From JBALVO01 sp036961445 (GTDB lineage: Bacteria > Pseudomonadota > Gammaproteobacteria > Pseudomonadales > Halieaceae), in NCBI GenBank assembly GCA_036961445.1, contig JBALVO010000003.1, positions 1 to 64,000 on the forward strand: a stretch of DNA of 64,000 nucleotides. The letters run 5' to 3'. The notes under the pieces were generated by a model, which worked only from the letters and a program-made list of their open reading frames with translations, was not told the DNA's origin and searched no databases. Position numbers and translations under genes: made by a program. How positions within the stretch are numbered: the first letter of the stretch is position 1; each line of letters starts with the position of its first letter. Shown piece after piece: positions 16,361-25,176 of the stretch.

Positions 16361-18517
16361 ATGAGTGACGATATCTATGACAAGGCCACAGCGACCCCTG
16401 CCAGCTGGCAAGAGCTCGCCACCAAGCAGTTAAAAGGCAAGAGTCCTGATACGCTGACCTGGCAGACAGCGGAAGACATCCCGGTGCGCGCGTTATACAC
16501 AGCGGCTGATACACAACACCTGCAATACAGTGACACCATGCCGGGCATGTCGCCCTATATACGCGGTCCGCAGGCGACTATGTACGCGGGTCGGCCCTGG
16601 ACGATCCGCCAGTATGCCGGGTTCTCCACCGCAGAGGAATCCAACGCTTTTTATCGCAAGGCACTGGACGCAGGTGGGCAAGGCGTTTCCGTTGCTTTCG
16701 ATCTCGCCACGCACCGGGGCTATGATTCTGATCACCCTCGGGTCACCGGAGACGTGGGCAAGGCCGGCGTTGCGATTGACTCGGTAGAGGATATGAAAAT
16801 TTTGTTCAACGAAATTCCGTTGGACAAAGTGTCTGTATCGATGACCATGAACGGCGCGGTGCTGCCGGTGCTGGCCGGCTATATTGTCGCTGCAGAAGAG
16901 CAAGGCGTGGCGCAGGAACAGCTTACGGGCACAATTCAGAACGATATTTTGAAAGAGTTCATGGTTCGCAACACGTATATATATCCGCCCGCGCCCAGCA
17001 TGAAAATTATCGGCGATATCATCGCTTACTGTTCGGGCAGCATGCCGCGCTTCAATACGATTTCTATTTCCGGTTATCACATTCAGGAAGCCGGTGCCAA
17101 CGCCGCACTGGAGCTCGCTTACACGCTGGCAGATGGTAAAGAATATATCCGTACGGCTATCGCAGCAGGGCTGGGTATTGATGAGTTTGCCCCGCGTTTG
17201 TCCTTCTTCTGGGGCGTGGGTATGAATTTCTACATGGAAATTGCCAAGATGCGCGCGGCGCGCCTGCTATGGGCTCGCATCGTCGCTGAATTCGGGCCGC
17301 AGAACCCCAAAAGTTCCATGCTGCGTACGCACAGCCAGACCTCGGGATGGTCACTCACCGAGCAAGACCCTTACAACAATGTCGTGCGCACTACCATCGA
17401 GGCCATGGCGGCAGTTTTTGGTGGTACACAATCACTGCATACCAATGCGCTGGATGAGGCCATTGCACTGCCAACGGAGTTCTCGGCACGGATCGCGCGC
17501 AATACACAATTAATTATCCAGGAAGAGACCGGTATCACTAAGGTGGTGGATCCCTGGGGCGGCTCCTACATGATGGAGAGCCTGACGCAGGACATCGCCG
17601 ACAAGGCCTGGGAGTTGATTGAGGAGGTCGAGGAAGCTGGCGGTATGGCCAAGGCCATCGAGACCGGCATGCCTAAACTACGCATCGAAGAGGCCGCTGC
17701 CAAAAAGCAGGCACGCATCGATCGTGGTGAAGATGTCATTGTCGGCGTCAACAAGTACAAGCTTGCCACTGAAGCCGATGTAGACATCCTGCAGATAGAT
17801 AATGATGCCGTACGTGAATCACAGTTGACGCGCCTGGCCAATATCCGCGGCAGTCGCGACGAAGCTGCTGTGGAGGCTATACTGGAAGATATCTACCAGT
17901 GCGCAGTGAGTAGCGACGGCAACCTGCTGCAGCTGGCCATTGAAGCCACACGTCGACGGGCTACTGTCGGGGAGATTTCTTACGCTATGGAACGTGAATT
18001 CGGTCGCTTTAATGCCCAGTCCCAGACAGTCTCCGGCGTATACGGTTCCGCGTTTCAGGAAGATGAAAACTGGCAGGGCATCAGCAAGGACATCGATGCC
18101 TTCGTCGAGAAAAATGGCAGGCGGCCCCGTATGTTGGTGTGCAAAATGGGGCAGGATGGCCATGATCGCGGAGCGAAAGTAATAGCAACTGCATTTGCGG
18201 ACGTGGGTTTTGATATTGATCTATCGCCAATGTTCTCCACGCCGGAGGAGGTTGCGCGCCAGGCAATCGAAAATGATGTGCACGTGGTTGGTGCTTCATC
18301 GCTGGCCGCTGGGCACAAAACACTGGTACCGGAACTGGTTGCGCAATTACGCGCGCAAGGTGCAAATGATATCGTGGTTATCGCCGGTGGTGTGATACCC
18401 AAGCAGGACTACCAGCAGCTCTTCGACGCCGGCGTAAAGTGTATTTTCGGTCCCGGCACACCCATTCCCGTGTGCGCGCGTCAGGTACTGGATGCGGTGA
18501 GCAAAGTCCAGGCCTGA
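16361..18517 (+). CDS. Methylmalonyl-CoA mutase, single-chain (B12-dependent)
   Basis: The product has 718 residues, close to the 714 of E. coli Sbm/ScpA, and joins the catalytic barrel and cobalamin domain in one chain. The diagnostic methylmalonyl-CoA substrate segment is present (TMYAGRPWTIRQYAGF, then STAEESN). The C-terminal B12 motif is GQDGHDRGAK, with the His as lower axial ligand, followed by GASSLAAGHKT and the GG of VIAGGVIP. It converts (R)-methylmalonyl-CoA to succinyl-CoA. ATG 16361 is preceded by GAGG at 8 bases; an upstream in-frame ATG lies inside mce. MeaB follows. It is clearly distinct from the second mutase at 22-24 kb. Confidence 0.94.
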   Translation: MSDDIYDKATATPASWQELATKQLKGKSPDTLTWQTAEDIPVRALYTAADTQHLQYSDTMPGMSPYIRGPQATMYAGRPWTIRQYAGFSTAEESNAFYRKALDAGGQGVSVAFDLATHRGYDSDHPRVTGDVGKAGVAIDSVEDMKILFNEIPLDKVSVSMTMNGAVLPVLAGYIVAAEEQGVAQEQLTGTIQNDILKEFMVRNTYIYPPAPSMKIIGDIIAYCSGSMPRFNTISISGYHIQEAGANAALELAYTLADGKEYIRTAIAAGLGIDEFAPRLSFFWGVGMNFYMEIAKMRAARLLWARIVAEFGPQNPKSSMLRTHSQTSGWSLTEQDPYNNVVRTTIEAMAAVFGGTQSLHTNALDEAIALPTEFSARIARNTQLIIQEETGITKVVDPWGGSYMMESLTQDIADKAWELIEEVEEAGGMAKAIETGMPKLRIEEAAAKKQARIDRGEDVIVGVNKYKLATEADVDILQIDNDAVRESQLTRLANIRGSRDEAAVEAILEDIYQCAVSSDGNLLQLAIEATRRRATVGEISYAMEREFGRFNAQSQTVSGVYGSAFQEDENWQGISKDIDAFVEKNGRRPRMLVCKMGQDGHDRGAKVIATAFADVGFDIDLSPMFSTPEEVARQAIENDVHVVGASSLAAGHKTLVPELVAQLRAQGANDIVVIAGGVIPKQDYQQLFDAGVKCIFGPGTPIPVCARQVLDAVSKVQA

Positions 18518-18546
18518 TATGAATGTTACTGACCTGAGCCCCCGCC

Positions 18547-19506
18547 ATGGCTGACTTTGACTTACAGGCTTTGCTGGGTGGTAACCGGCGCGCTCTTGCC
18601 AAGGCGATTACCCTGGTTGAAAGCAAATTAAGCACCCATCGCGAGCAGGCCCAGGAAGTACTGGAGCAAGTGCTGCCACTCAGTGGTAACAGTGTCCGTA
18701 TCGGTATTAGCGGTGTTCCTGGTGTCGGCAAATCCACTTTCATCGAAGCGTTCGGCTTATACCTGATTGAGCAGGGTAAGCGCGTGGCGGTGTTGGCGGT
18801 AGATCCCAGCTCACCGATTGCCGGTGGTTCCATTCTCGGCGATAAGACGCGAATGGAGGAGCTGTCTCGTCGTGAAGAAGCCTTTATTCGCCCTTCACCG
18901 GCGGAAGGTGCTCTGGGTGGCGTTGCGCAAAAAACCCGCGAAACCATGCTGTTATGTGAGGCCGCTGGTTATGACGTGATTCTGGTCGAGACTGTTGGGG
19001 TAGGGCAGTCGGAGTACCAGGTTGCTGGTATGGTGGATTTCTTTATGGTGCTGATGCTGCCCGGTGGTGGCGATGAACTGCAGGGTATCAAGAAGGGGAT
19101 AATGGAACTGGCTGATGCATTGGTCATCAACAAAGCGGATGGAGATAGTGAAAAGCTGGCTACAATGACTCAGCGTCAATACACCAGCGCCATGAATTTA
19201 CTGCGACACACCAGCTTTTGGACGCCGCGGGTAATGACCTGCTCCGCGTTGAAGATGATCAATATTGATACGGTCTGGGGCATGGTTGTGGATTATTATT
19301 TCCAGGCTGTCGAGGCACAGGCTTTCCAGAGCAAGCGAGCCAGGCAGAACCGTGACTGGATGCATCAACTGGTTAACGAAATGTTGTTACTTAAGCTATC
19401 CCGTAACCCTCGGATCAAGGCGATGATGCCGGCGCTGGAGCTGGAGGTAGAAAATCACGACACGACGGCCTATGCCGCTGCTCGAAAAATCATGGAGCAG
19501 TTGTAG
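18547..19506 (+). CDS. meaB: MeaB G-protein chaperone of methylmalonyl-CoA mutase
   Basis: The product is a 319-residue SIMIBI-class GTPase. It has the P-loop GISGVPGVGKST, the metallochaperone-like AVDPSSPIAGGSILGDKTRM, switch VETVGVGQSEYQV and the specificity motif NKAD. MeaB/ArgK proteins guard and reactivate cobalamin mutases and gate delivery of adenosylcobalamin. It begins 29 bases after the mutase gene, so it most likely serves that mutase. A second, divergent homologue lies beside the other mutase. Confidence 0.93.
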   Translation: MADFDLQALLGGNRRALAKAITLVESKLSTHREQAQEVLEQVLPLSGNSVRIGISGVPGVGKSTFIEAFGLYLIEQGKRVAVLAVDPSSPIAGGSILGDKTRMEELSRREEAFIRPSPAEGALGGVAQKTRETMLLCEAAGYDVILVETVGVGQSEYQVAGMVDFFMVLMLPGGGDELQGIKKGIMELADALVINKADGDSEKLATMTQRQYTSAMNLLRHTSFWTPRVMTCSALKMINIDTVWGMVVDYYFQAVEAQAFQSKRARQNRDWMHQLVNEMLLLKLSRNPRIKAMMPALELEVENHDTTAYAAARKIMEQL

Positions 19507-19526
19507 CGTTCGCTGCGACGTCGACA

Positions 19527-19844
19527 ATGCGTTTTTATCCGCTGGAAAAACTCATCAACCTGCACGATAGTTATAGCCGCCAGTTCAAGATCGACAGTCT
19601 TTTACTGTTGCTGATTCAGCGTTTGGGGGAGCTCTACCTGATTGAGGCGCGCTGCCCTCATCGCGCTCATCCCATGGATGTGGCGACAATAGACAACGGC
19701 ATCATACAATGCGCGCTGCATCACTATCAGTTTGCGATCGCAGATGGTCGCTTACTGCATGCCACGGAAGAACCTTGCCGCGCCTTGCACACCTTCGAGG
19801 TGGTCTACGTCGGCAATGACGTTGGAGTGATGCTGCCGGAATAA
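19527..19844 (+). CDS. Rieske [2Fe-2S] domain protein
   Basis: The product is a 105-residue single-domain Rieske protein. The cluster ligands are Cys-x-His in CPHRAHPM and Cys-x2-His in CALHHYQF, about 17 residues apart as in Rieske ferredoxins of oxygenases and nitrite-reductase small subunits. There is no signal peptide or membrane helix, so it is a soluble electron carrier. It starts 20 bases after meaB and ends the plus-strand run. No oxygenase is beside it, so its partner is unknown; possible partners are a cobalamin reductase or a P450 system (speculation). Confidence 0.82.
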   Translation: MRFYPLEKLINLHDSYSRQFKIDSLLLLLIQRLGELYLIEARCPHRAHPMDVATIDNGIIQCALHHYQFAIADGRLLHATEEPCRALHTFEVVYVGNDVGVMLPE

Positions 19845-19881
19845 CAGTGGGGCCATTGTCGCGACCTGACCCCGTTACCGT

Positions 19882-20931
19882 TTAAAAGCCGTATAAGGCT
19901 TTGCGTTCGGGGTCTTTTTCCGCGATCAAACGTGCCAGGTCGACCATCACCTTACACTGTTTCCAGGATGCGTCGTCCTGCATTTTTCCATCGACCATAA
20001 CCGCTCCACTGCCATCTGGTAACGCCTCAAGCACGCGTTTTGCCCAGATAACTTCATCAACCGGTGGACTAAACACGTTCTTGGCAATGGCGATCTGGCT
20101 GGGGTGCAGCGACCAGGCTCCAACGCAGCCCATAAGGAAAGCATTGCGAAACTGGTCCTCACAGGCCAGCGGGTCGTCGATGGCGCCGAAAGGGCCATAA
20201 AAGGGTAGGGCGCCCACGCCAACGCAGGCATCTACCATACGCGCAATAGTGTAGTGCCAAAGGTCTTGCTGGTGTGTGTCGCGTGGCGCGTCCGGATTGG
20301 TTTCACTGGGGTCATTGCGCACCACATAGCCAGGGTGACCACCGCCGATGCGTGTAGTTTTCATCCGTCGCGAGGCGGCAAGGTCCGCTGGCCCCAGGCT
20401 CATACCCTGAATGCGGGGACTGGCGTTGGCAATTTCTTCCACATTCGCAACGCCCAGTGCGGTCTCTAGTATGCAATGTAACTGAATCGGTTTTTTCAAT
20501 CCGGCTCTGGCCTCAAGTTGGGCCAGCAGTTGGTCGGCATAATGAATATCCCAGGCGCCCTGTATTTTTGGCAGCATGATCACGTCGACCTTGTCGCCTA
20601 CTTCGGTAATGATGCGCGTAACATCATCCAGGAACCAGGGACTGTCGAGACTGTTTACCCGTGTCCATAACTGCGTGTCGCCGAAGTTATTTTCCTGGGC
20701 AATTTTTATAAATCCCTCTCGGGCAGCCTCTTTGTTGTCTATGGCCACCGCATCTTCCATATTGCCCAACAGGATATCGACCTTGCTGGCGATGTCGGGT
20801 GCTTTCTCCGCCATTCGCGGATTACTGGGGTCGAAGAAATGGATCATTCGAGACGGGCGCACTGGAATATCACGCAGCGGCTCAGGCGCTCCCAGCGCCA
20901 GGGGTCGGAAAAAATCACGGGGACTACGCAT
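19882..20931 (-). CDS. mcl1: Malyl-CoA / beta-methylmalyl-CoA lyase (HpcH/HpaI-CitE fold)
   Basis: The product is a 349-residue TIM-barrel lyase. It matches, from memory, the Chloroflexus trifunctional malyl/methylmalyl/citramalyl-CoA lyase more closely than Rhodobacter Mcl1: the opening with FF-PLALGAPEP, the long GPADLAASRRMKTTRIGGGH segment, FYGPFGAIDDP and the terminal DGSGAVMVDGKMQDDASWKQ. Acidic metal ligands occur in GNMEDAV and ILETALG. It would split beta-methylmalyl-CoA into glyoxylate and propionyl-CoA, and condense glyoxylate with acetyl-CoA to malyl-CoA. A strong GAGGAGGT precedes the ATG. It is the last gene of the minus-strand run and begins 21 bases after the second meaB. Confidence 0.88.
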   Translation of the reverse strand: MRSPRDFFRPLALGAPEPLRDIPVRPSRMIHFFDPSNPRMAEKAPDIASKVDILLGNMEDAVAIDNKEAAREGFIKIAQENNFGDTQLWTRVNSLDSPWFLDDVTRIITEVGDKVDVIMLPKIQGAWDIHYADQLLAQLEARAGLKKPIQLHCILETALGVANVEEIANASPRIQGMSLGPADLAASRRMKTTRIGGGHPGYVVRNDPSETNPDAPRDTHQQDLWHYTIARMVDACVGVGALPFYGPFGAIDDPLACEDQFRNAFLMGCVGAWSLHPSQIAIAKNVFSPPVDEVIWAKRVLEALPDGSGAVMVDGKMQDDASWKQCKVMVDLARLIAEKDPERKALYGF

Positions 20932-20952
20932 GGTTACCTCCTCAGGTATGAC

Positions 20953-21972
20953 TCAATCACTAGAGTGTTGGTAATTACTGTGCAGACGCTGGCGCAGCAA
21001 TTCGTATTGTTCAAAGGGTCCGCTGTCGTCGGTATGCGATACAGTAATAGACTGTTCTGCGAGGCGCTCGCAAAGTTGTTGCTCGCCGCCGAGTTGCGCC
21101 ATGCCAAAGCTACCGAATTCCTCGCGAAGTCGTTTCAGTATCCACTGGGTCTGGTAGCGTTGTCGACGCTGCGCCAGGGCGCTGAGGTCACACAGCACGG
21201 TATGGTGCAGTGCCAGGGCGTCGGCAAGGTCTTCAATGCCACTGCTGGCGGTGGCGCTCGCAGACATAACCTGGACCTGCCAGTTGCCATCGCTATGCTC
21301 CCGAGTTAGCGCGGTAGCAAGTTCCGACAAGGTACGTCGCGCTACTGCGCCCATATCTTCCTTGTTAACTACCAATATGTGTGGCACTTCCAGTATGCCT
21401 GCTTTCAAAAACTGCACACTGTCGCCCGATCCCGGTTGGGCGACATAACAGGTGGTATCACACATCTTCGATACGTCAATTTCTCGCTGCCCTACGCCTA
21501 CCGTCTCAATAAGTGTAATGTCAAAAGCAGCGAGCATCACCAGGCTCATGGGCCAGACTTCCGCGCTCAGGCCGCCGAACTCACCGCGACAGGCGAGAGA
21601 GCGCACGAATACGCCGTCGTCATCGCTGCTGGTTTTCATGCGCAGGCGGTCACCCAATAGAGCGCCGCCACTAATCGGGCTGGATGGGTCTACAGCCAAC
21701 ACCCCGACACGCAAGTTGCGTTGCCTCCACACGGTGATCAGCGCTGCGGTAAGCGATGATTTACCGGCACCAGGCGGTCCGGTGATGCCAATTAGGTGCC
21801 CGCCGGGGACACTTTGGCTGCGCTGTAACTGCGCCAGAAATTTTGTCGCACAAACTCGCGCAACACTGCGCCTGTCGTCTAACAGGTTAAGTGCCTGCGC
21901 CAATGCCGTGCGCTCACCCCTGCACACCGCAGCAGCGAGTTCGACAGGATTCGGCAGTTCGACTCGATTCAT
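20953..21972 (-). CDS. meaB: Second MeaB-like GTPase, paired with ethylmalonyl-CoA mutase
   Basis: The product is a 339-residue homologue of MeaB. It has the P-loop GITGPPGAGKSS, AVDPSSPISGGALLGDRLRM, IETVGVGQREIDV and the nucleotide-specificity motif NKED. It differs from the MeaB at 18.5 kb in most non-motif positions. It begins 8 bases after the ethylmalonyl-CoA mutase stop and has a poor ribosome site of its own, so translation is probably coupled. This suggests a chaperone dedicated to that mutase. It could instead serve both mutases, which only biochemistry would show. Confidence 0.88.
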   Translation of the reverse strand: MNRVELPNPVELAAAVCRGERTALAQALNLLDDRRSVARVCATKFLAQLQRSQSVPGGHLIGITGPPGAGKSSLTAALITVWRQRNLRVGVLAVDPSSPISGGALLGDRLRMKTSSDDDGVFVRSLACRGEFGGLSAEVWPMSLVMLAAFDITLIETVGVGQREIDVSKMCDTTCYVAQPGSGDSVQFLKAGILEVPHILVVNKEDMGAVARRTLSELATALTREHSDGNWQVQVMSASATASSGIEDLADALALHHTVLCDLSALAQRRQRYQTQWILKRLREEFGSFGMAQLGGEQQLCERLAEQSITVSHTDDSGPFEQYELLRQRLHSNYQHSSD

Positions 21973-21980
21973 TGCGGCAA

Positions 21981-23981
21981 TTACGCGAAGGCCTCCAGGC
22001 CATTGGCGCGTCGTATAATATTGACCATATCCGCCATAATCACGTTCATATCGGAATCCTTGGGTGTGAATACAGCCTGTACGCCCATCTCTTTGAGCAT
22101 GCGGGCATCTTCTTGAGGAATGATTCCGCCAATAATCAGCGGTAGGTCCGCAGCGCCTATTTTTTTCAGTTCCGCATAGATATCTTCTACCAGCTCCAGG
22201 TGGCTGCCAGACAAGACAGACAAGCCAATCAGGTGTACGCCTTCTTCTTGCGATGCCCTGGCAATCTGCGATGGCGTTAGACGAATACCTTCATAGACTA
22301 TCTCAAATCCGGCATCGCGACCCTTGACTGCGATTTGCTCGGCACCGTTACTGTGTCCGTCGAGTCCGGGCTTGCCAATGAGCAGGCGCAGAGGGCGGCC
22401 CAGTTCTTCGCCGGTGGCCTTCACTTGTGCGCGCACTTTATCAAGTGCCGCGGAACCCACCTGGCCCGCCATGGAAATATCGATGCCGGTGGGCGCTCGG
22501 TATTCGCCAAAAACCTCACGTAGTACTTCACTCCACTCGCCGGTGGTTACTCCTGCTCGCGCGCAATCTATAGATGAGGGCATTATGTTGTCGCCATTGA
22601 CCGCAGCTGCCTTGAGTTGCTCCAGAGCCGCCGCGACGCCAGTATTGTCACGCGCAGCGCGAAACGCTTGCAGAGCAGCTATTTGCTCCTGTTCAGCTTT
22701 CACATCAACCTTCATGATGCCTGAGTCAGTGCCCGTGGTCAGTGGGGATTCCGCAGTCTGCTGAAAACAATTAACACCTACAATCTGCAGATCGCCAGTT
22801 TCGATATTGCGCATCCGCCGGGTATGACTTTGCACCAGCTCACGCTTCACATAGCCACTTTCGATACCCTGGACCATGCCGCCCTGTGCCGCCACACGTT
22901 CCATTTCTGCTTCAGCGCCGGCAATTAATTCTTGTACCTTGGCTTCTACCACCGGCGAGCCGTCCAGCAGGTCACCGTACTCCAGCAGGTCAGTTTCCAC
23001 TGCCAGAACTTGCTGCATGCGTAATGCCCACTGCTGGTCCCAGGGGCGTGGCAAACCCAGTGCCTCGTTCCAGGCGGGTAGCTGGATGGCTCTTGCCCTG
23101 GCGTTCTTTGACAGGGTTACCGCAAGCATTTCCAGCACGATACGCTGCACGTTGTTCTCTGGCTGTGATTCGGTCAGCCCCAGGGAATTTACCTGTACAC
23201 CGTAGCGAAAGCGTCGTTGCTTGGGGTCCTCCACGCCATAACGGTGTTCGGCCATTGAGTCCCACATGCGATTGAAGGCCCGCAATTTACAGGTCTCTTC
23301 CACAAAGCGAATACCCGCGTTGACGAAGAAGGAGATGCGTCCCACCACTGCCTGAAAGCGCTCCGCCGGTATCTGTCCGGATGCCTTGACCGCATCCAGA
23401 ATGGCGATGGCAGTAGATAGTGCGTAGGCCAGTTCCTGGGTCGGGGTAGCCCCGGCTTCCTGCAGGTGATAGCTGCAGATATTAGTGGGGTTCCACTTGG
23501 GTATGTGCTGCACGGTGTAGGCGATTAAATCTGTTGTTAATCGCACAGACGGCTGCGGTGGGAAAATATAGGTCCCCCTGGATAAATATTCTTTCAACAC
23601 ATCATTTTGTGTTGTGCCTTGCAGCGCAGTTGGATCAACGCCCTGACGCTCCGCTACCGCTACATACAGAGCCAGCAACCATGGGGCCGTGGCATTGATG
23701 GTCATGGAGGTGTTCATTTGCTGCAAGGGAATCTGGTCAAACAGCGCCTCCATATCACCGATATGGTCTATCGGTACCCCCACTTTCCCTACCTCACCGC
23801 GGGCCAGCGGATGATCCGAGTCGTAGCCAGTCTGGGTGGGCAAGTCAAATGCCACCGACAGGCCCGTTTGGCCCTTGCTCAGATTCATGCGATACAGTTC
23901 GTTGGAGGCCTTGGCAGAAGAGTGCCCCGAATAGGTGCGCATCAACCATGGGCGATCGCGTTGTGCTGTTTCCTGGCTCAA
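21981..23981 (-). CDS. ecm: Ethylmalonyl-CoA mutase (B12-dependent)
   Basis: The product has 666 residues and is shorter at the N-terminus than methylmalonyl-CoA mutases. From memory it agrees with Rhodobacter/Methylobacterium Ecm through the opening (RPWLMRTYSGHS, then SAKASNELYR), GQTGLSVAFDLPTQTGYDSD, MNTSMTINATAPWLLALY, RFRYGVQVNSLGLTE and NARARAIQLPAWNEALGLPR. The cobalamin motif is GKPGLDGHSNGAEQ. It converts (2R)-ethylmalonyl-CoA to (2S)-methylsuccinyl-CoA. The start is a TTG (23981) with GAGG 9 bases upstream; the next Met is 13 residues in, inside the conserved opening. The neighbouring dehydrogenase and hydratase act on its product. Confidence 0.92.
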   Translation of the reverse strand: MSQETAQRDRPWLMRTYSGHSSAKASNELYRMNLSKGQTGLSVAFDLPTQTGYDSDHPLARGEVGKVGVPIDHIGDMEALFDQIPLQQMNTSMTINATAPWLLALYVAVAERQGVDPTALQGTTQNDVLKEYLSRGTYIFPPQPSVRLTTDLIAYTVQHIPKWNPTNICSYHLQEAGATPTQELAYALSTAIAILDAVKASGQIPAERFQAVVGRISFFVNAGIRFVEETCKLRAFNRMWDSMAEHRYGVEDPKQRRFRYGVQVNSLGLTESQPENNVQRIVLEMLAVTLSKNARARAIQLPAWNEALGLPRPWDQQWALRMQQVLAVETDLLEYGDLLDGSPVVEAKVQELIAGAEAEMERVAAQGGMVQGIESGYVKRELVQSHTRRMRNIETGDLQIVGVNCFQQTAESPLTTGTDSGIMKVDVKAEQEQIAALQAFRAARDNTGVAAALEQLKAAAVNGDNIMPSSIDCARAGVTTGEWSEVLREVFGEYRAPTGIDISMAGQVGSAALDKVRAQVKATGEELGRPLRLLIGKPGLDGHSNGAEQIAVKGRDAGFEIVYEGIRLTPSQIARASQEEGVHLIGLSVLSGSHLELVEDIYAELKKIGAADLPLIIGGIIPQEDARMLKEMGVQAVFTPKDSDMNVIMADMVNIIRRANGLEAFA

Positions 23982-23992
23982 AGTATCTATCC

Positions 23993-25165
23993 TCAGCGTG
24001 GGCGTCGTTTGATGAGCAGACGGCGCTCTATTTCAAAAATTTTGTCGGCGATTTTATCTTTACCCAATGCGCGCTTGGTATCTTCCTTGATAAACAGGTC
24101 GGCACCGTGCTTGTCCAATGCAGCAGCGGCGGAGATATTCTTCACCCCGATTAACTGCATGGTTACCAGGCCGTAGCCTTCGGTGCCCGCGACATCTTCC
24201 ACTGCCAGGATGCGCGTGAGCGCGCCAATGGTGTCCCCGGCAAAGGCGGGCTGAGTATGGTAGCCCTCGGTGAATCCCAGCTCCCAGACGGCGTGTTCTG
24301 ACACGTCACGGCTGGCCAGTCCGTCCAGCCACGCAAATACCAGTCCGCCGTACACAATGGGTTCGCCGCTCATTTTACCCGACAGGCCACTGGAAAATAT
24401 GCGATCGAAATGCAGGGGATGACTGTTACCCACCAGATAAGTGAGTGCCATGTGTTCTTCGGTGATCGTACGGCCATTGCAGTGAACAATGATATCGCCC
24501 GGAGTGAAATCTTCGAAATAGGTGTTGGGACCGGTAAGCCCGGTATAGAAAACACCATCGGTCAGGGGCAGAAGTACTTCCGGAGCGTCGACCCCTGGAA
24601 AATCAACATTAACGGCAGGGGCCGGCGTAGTAGGCAGTCGATCGCCGCGCCAGGCTACCATGATCTTACGCTCGTACTGCAGCACCACTTCATCGTCCTG
24701 GTTGACGCCCACGGTGCGAATGCGGGCAATGCCAGGTTTGTCCTGTCCGCGATCCTTGCGCTCCAGCACCTTGGTAAAGGCGCGCAGGGTGTCTCCCGCA
24801 TAGACCGGACGCAGGAACTGGACCTGGTAGTAACCCAGGTTGGCGATGGCCTTCTCGGAGTCGTTCTGCACCCCCAGTGACAGCGTTACATTGAACACCA
24901 TCTGCGGGCTTGCCAGTAGTCCTGTAAAGCCATGTGTCCTGGCGTACTGTTCGTTAAGGTACAGCGGGTTTGCCTGCATATAAGTGCGGGCAAAATCCAA
25001 CATGTTGGTAGTGGCAAAGGTATAGCCCCGAGGGTGCTCAAATACCTGCCCTGGGTCCAGTTCATCAAGGTAGCGGCCATACTGTGGCTGGCGCGTATTG
25101 CCAAGATCAATTGGAATATCGGCCGAAATTTCATCCTGCGGTGTCAGCTTCAGGGATATGCTCAT
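23993..25165 (-). CDS. mch: Mesaconyl-C1-CoA hydratase (double hot-dog, MaoC-like)
   Basis: The product has 390 residues and two MaoC-type hot-dog halves. The first has PQMVFNVTLSLGVQND and YAGDTLRAFTKV; the second has EEHMALTYLVGNSHPLHFD, FAGDTIGALTRI. The GNSHPLHFD segment is the hydratase-2 active-site region. This arrangement and length fit mesaconyl-CoA hydratase (beta-methylmalyl-CoA dehydratase) of the ethylmalonyl-CoA pathway. It would hydrate mesaconyl-CoA to (2R,3S)-beta-methylmalyl-CoA, the substrate of the lyase at 19.9 kb. A GAGGAG site precedes the ATG. It lies 11 bases after the dehydrogenase and 11 before the mutase. Confidence 0.88.
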   Translation of the reverse strand: MSISLKLTPQDEISADIPIDLGNTRQPQYGRYLDELDPGQVFEHPRGYTFATTNMLDFARTYMQANPLYLNEQYARTHGFTGLLASPQMVFNVTLSLGVQNDSEKAIANLGYYQVQFLRPVYAGDTLRAFTKVLERKDRGQDKPGIARIRTVGVNQDDEVVLQYERKIMVAWRGDRLPTTPAPAVNVDFPGVDAPEVLLPLTDGVFYTGLTGPNTYFEDFTPGDIIVHCNGRTITEEHMALTYLVGNSHPLHFDRIFSSGLSGKMSGEPIVYGGLVFAWLDGLASRDVSEHAVWELGFTEGYHTQPAFAGDTIGALTRILAVEDVAGTEGYGLVTMQLIGVKNISAAAALDKHGADLFIKEDTKRALGKDKIADKIFEIERRLLIKRRPR

Positions 25166-25176
25166 GCTCTAACTCC

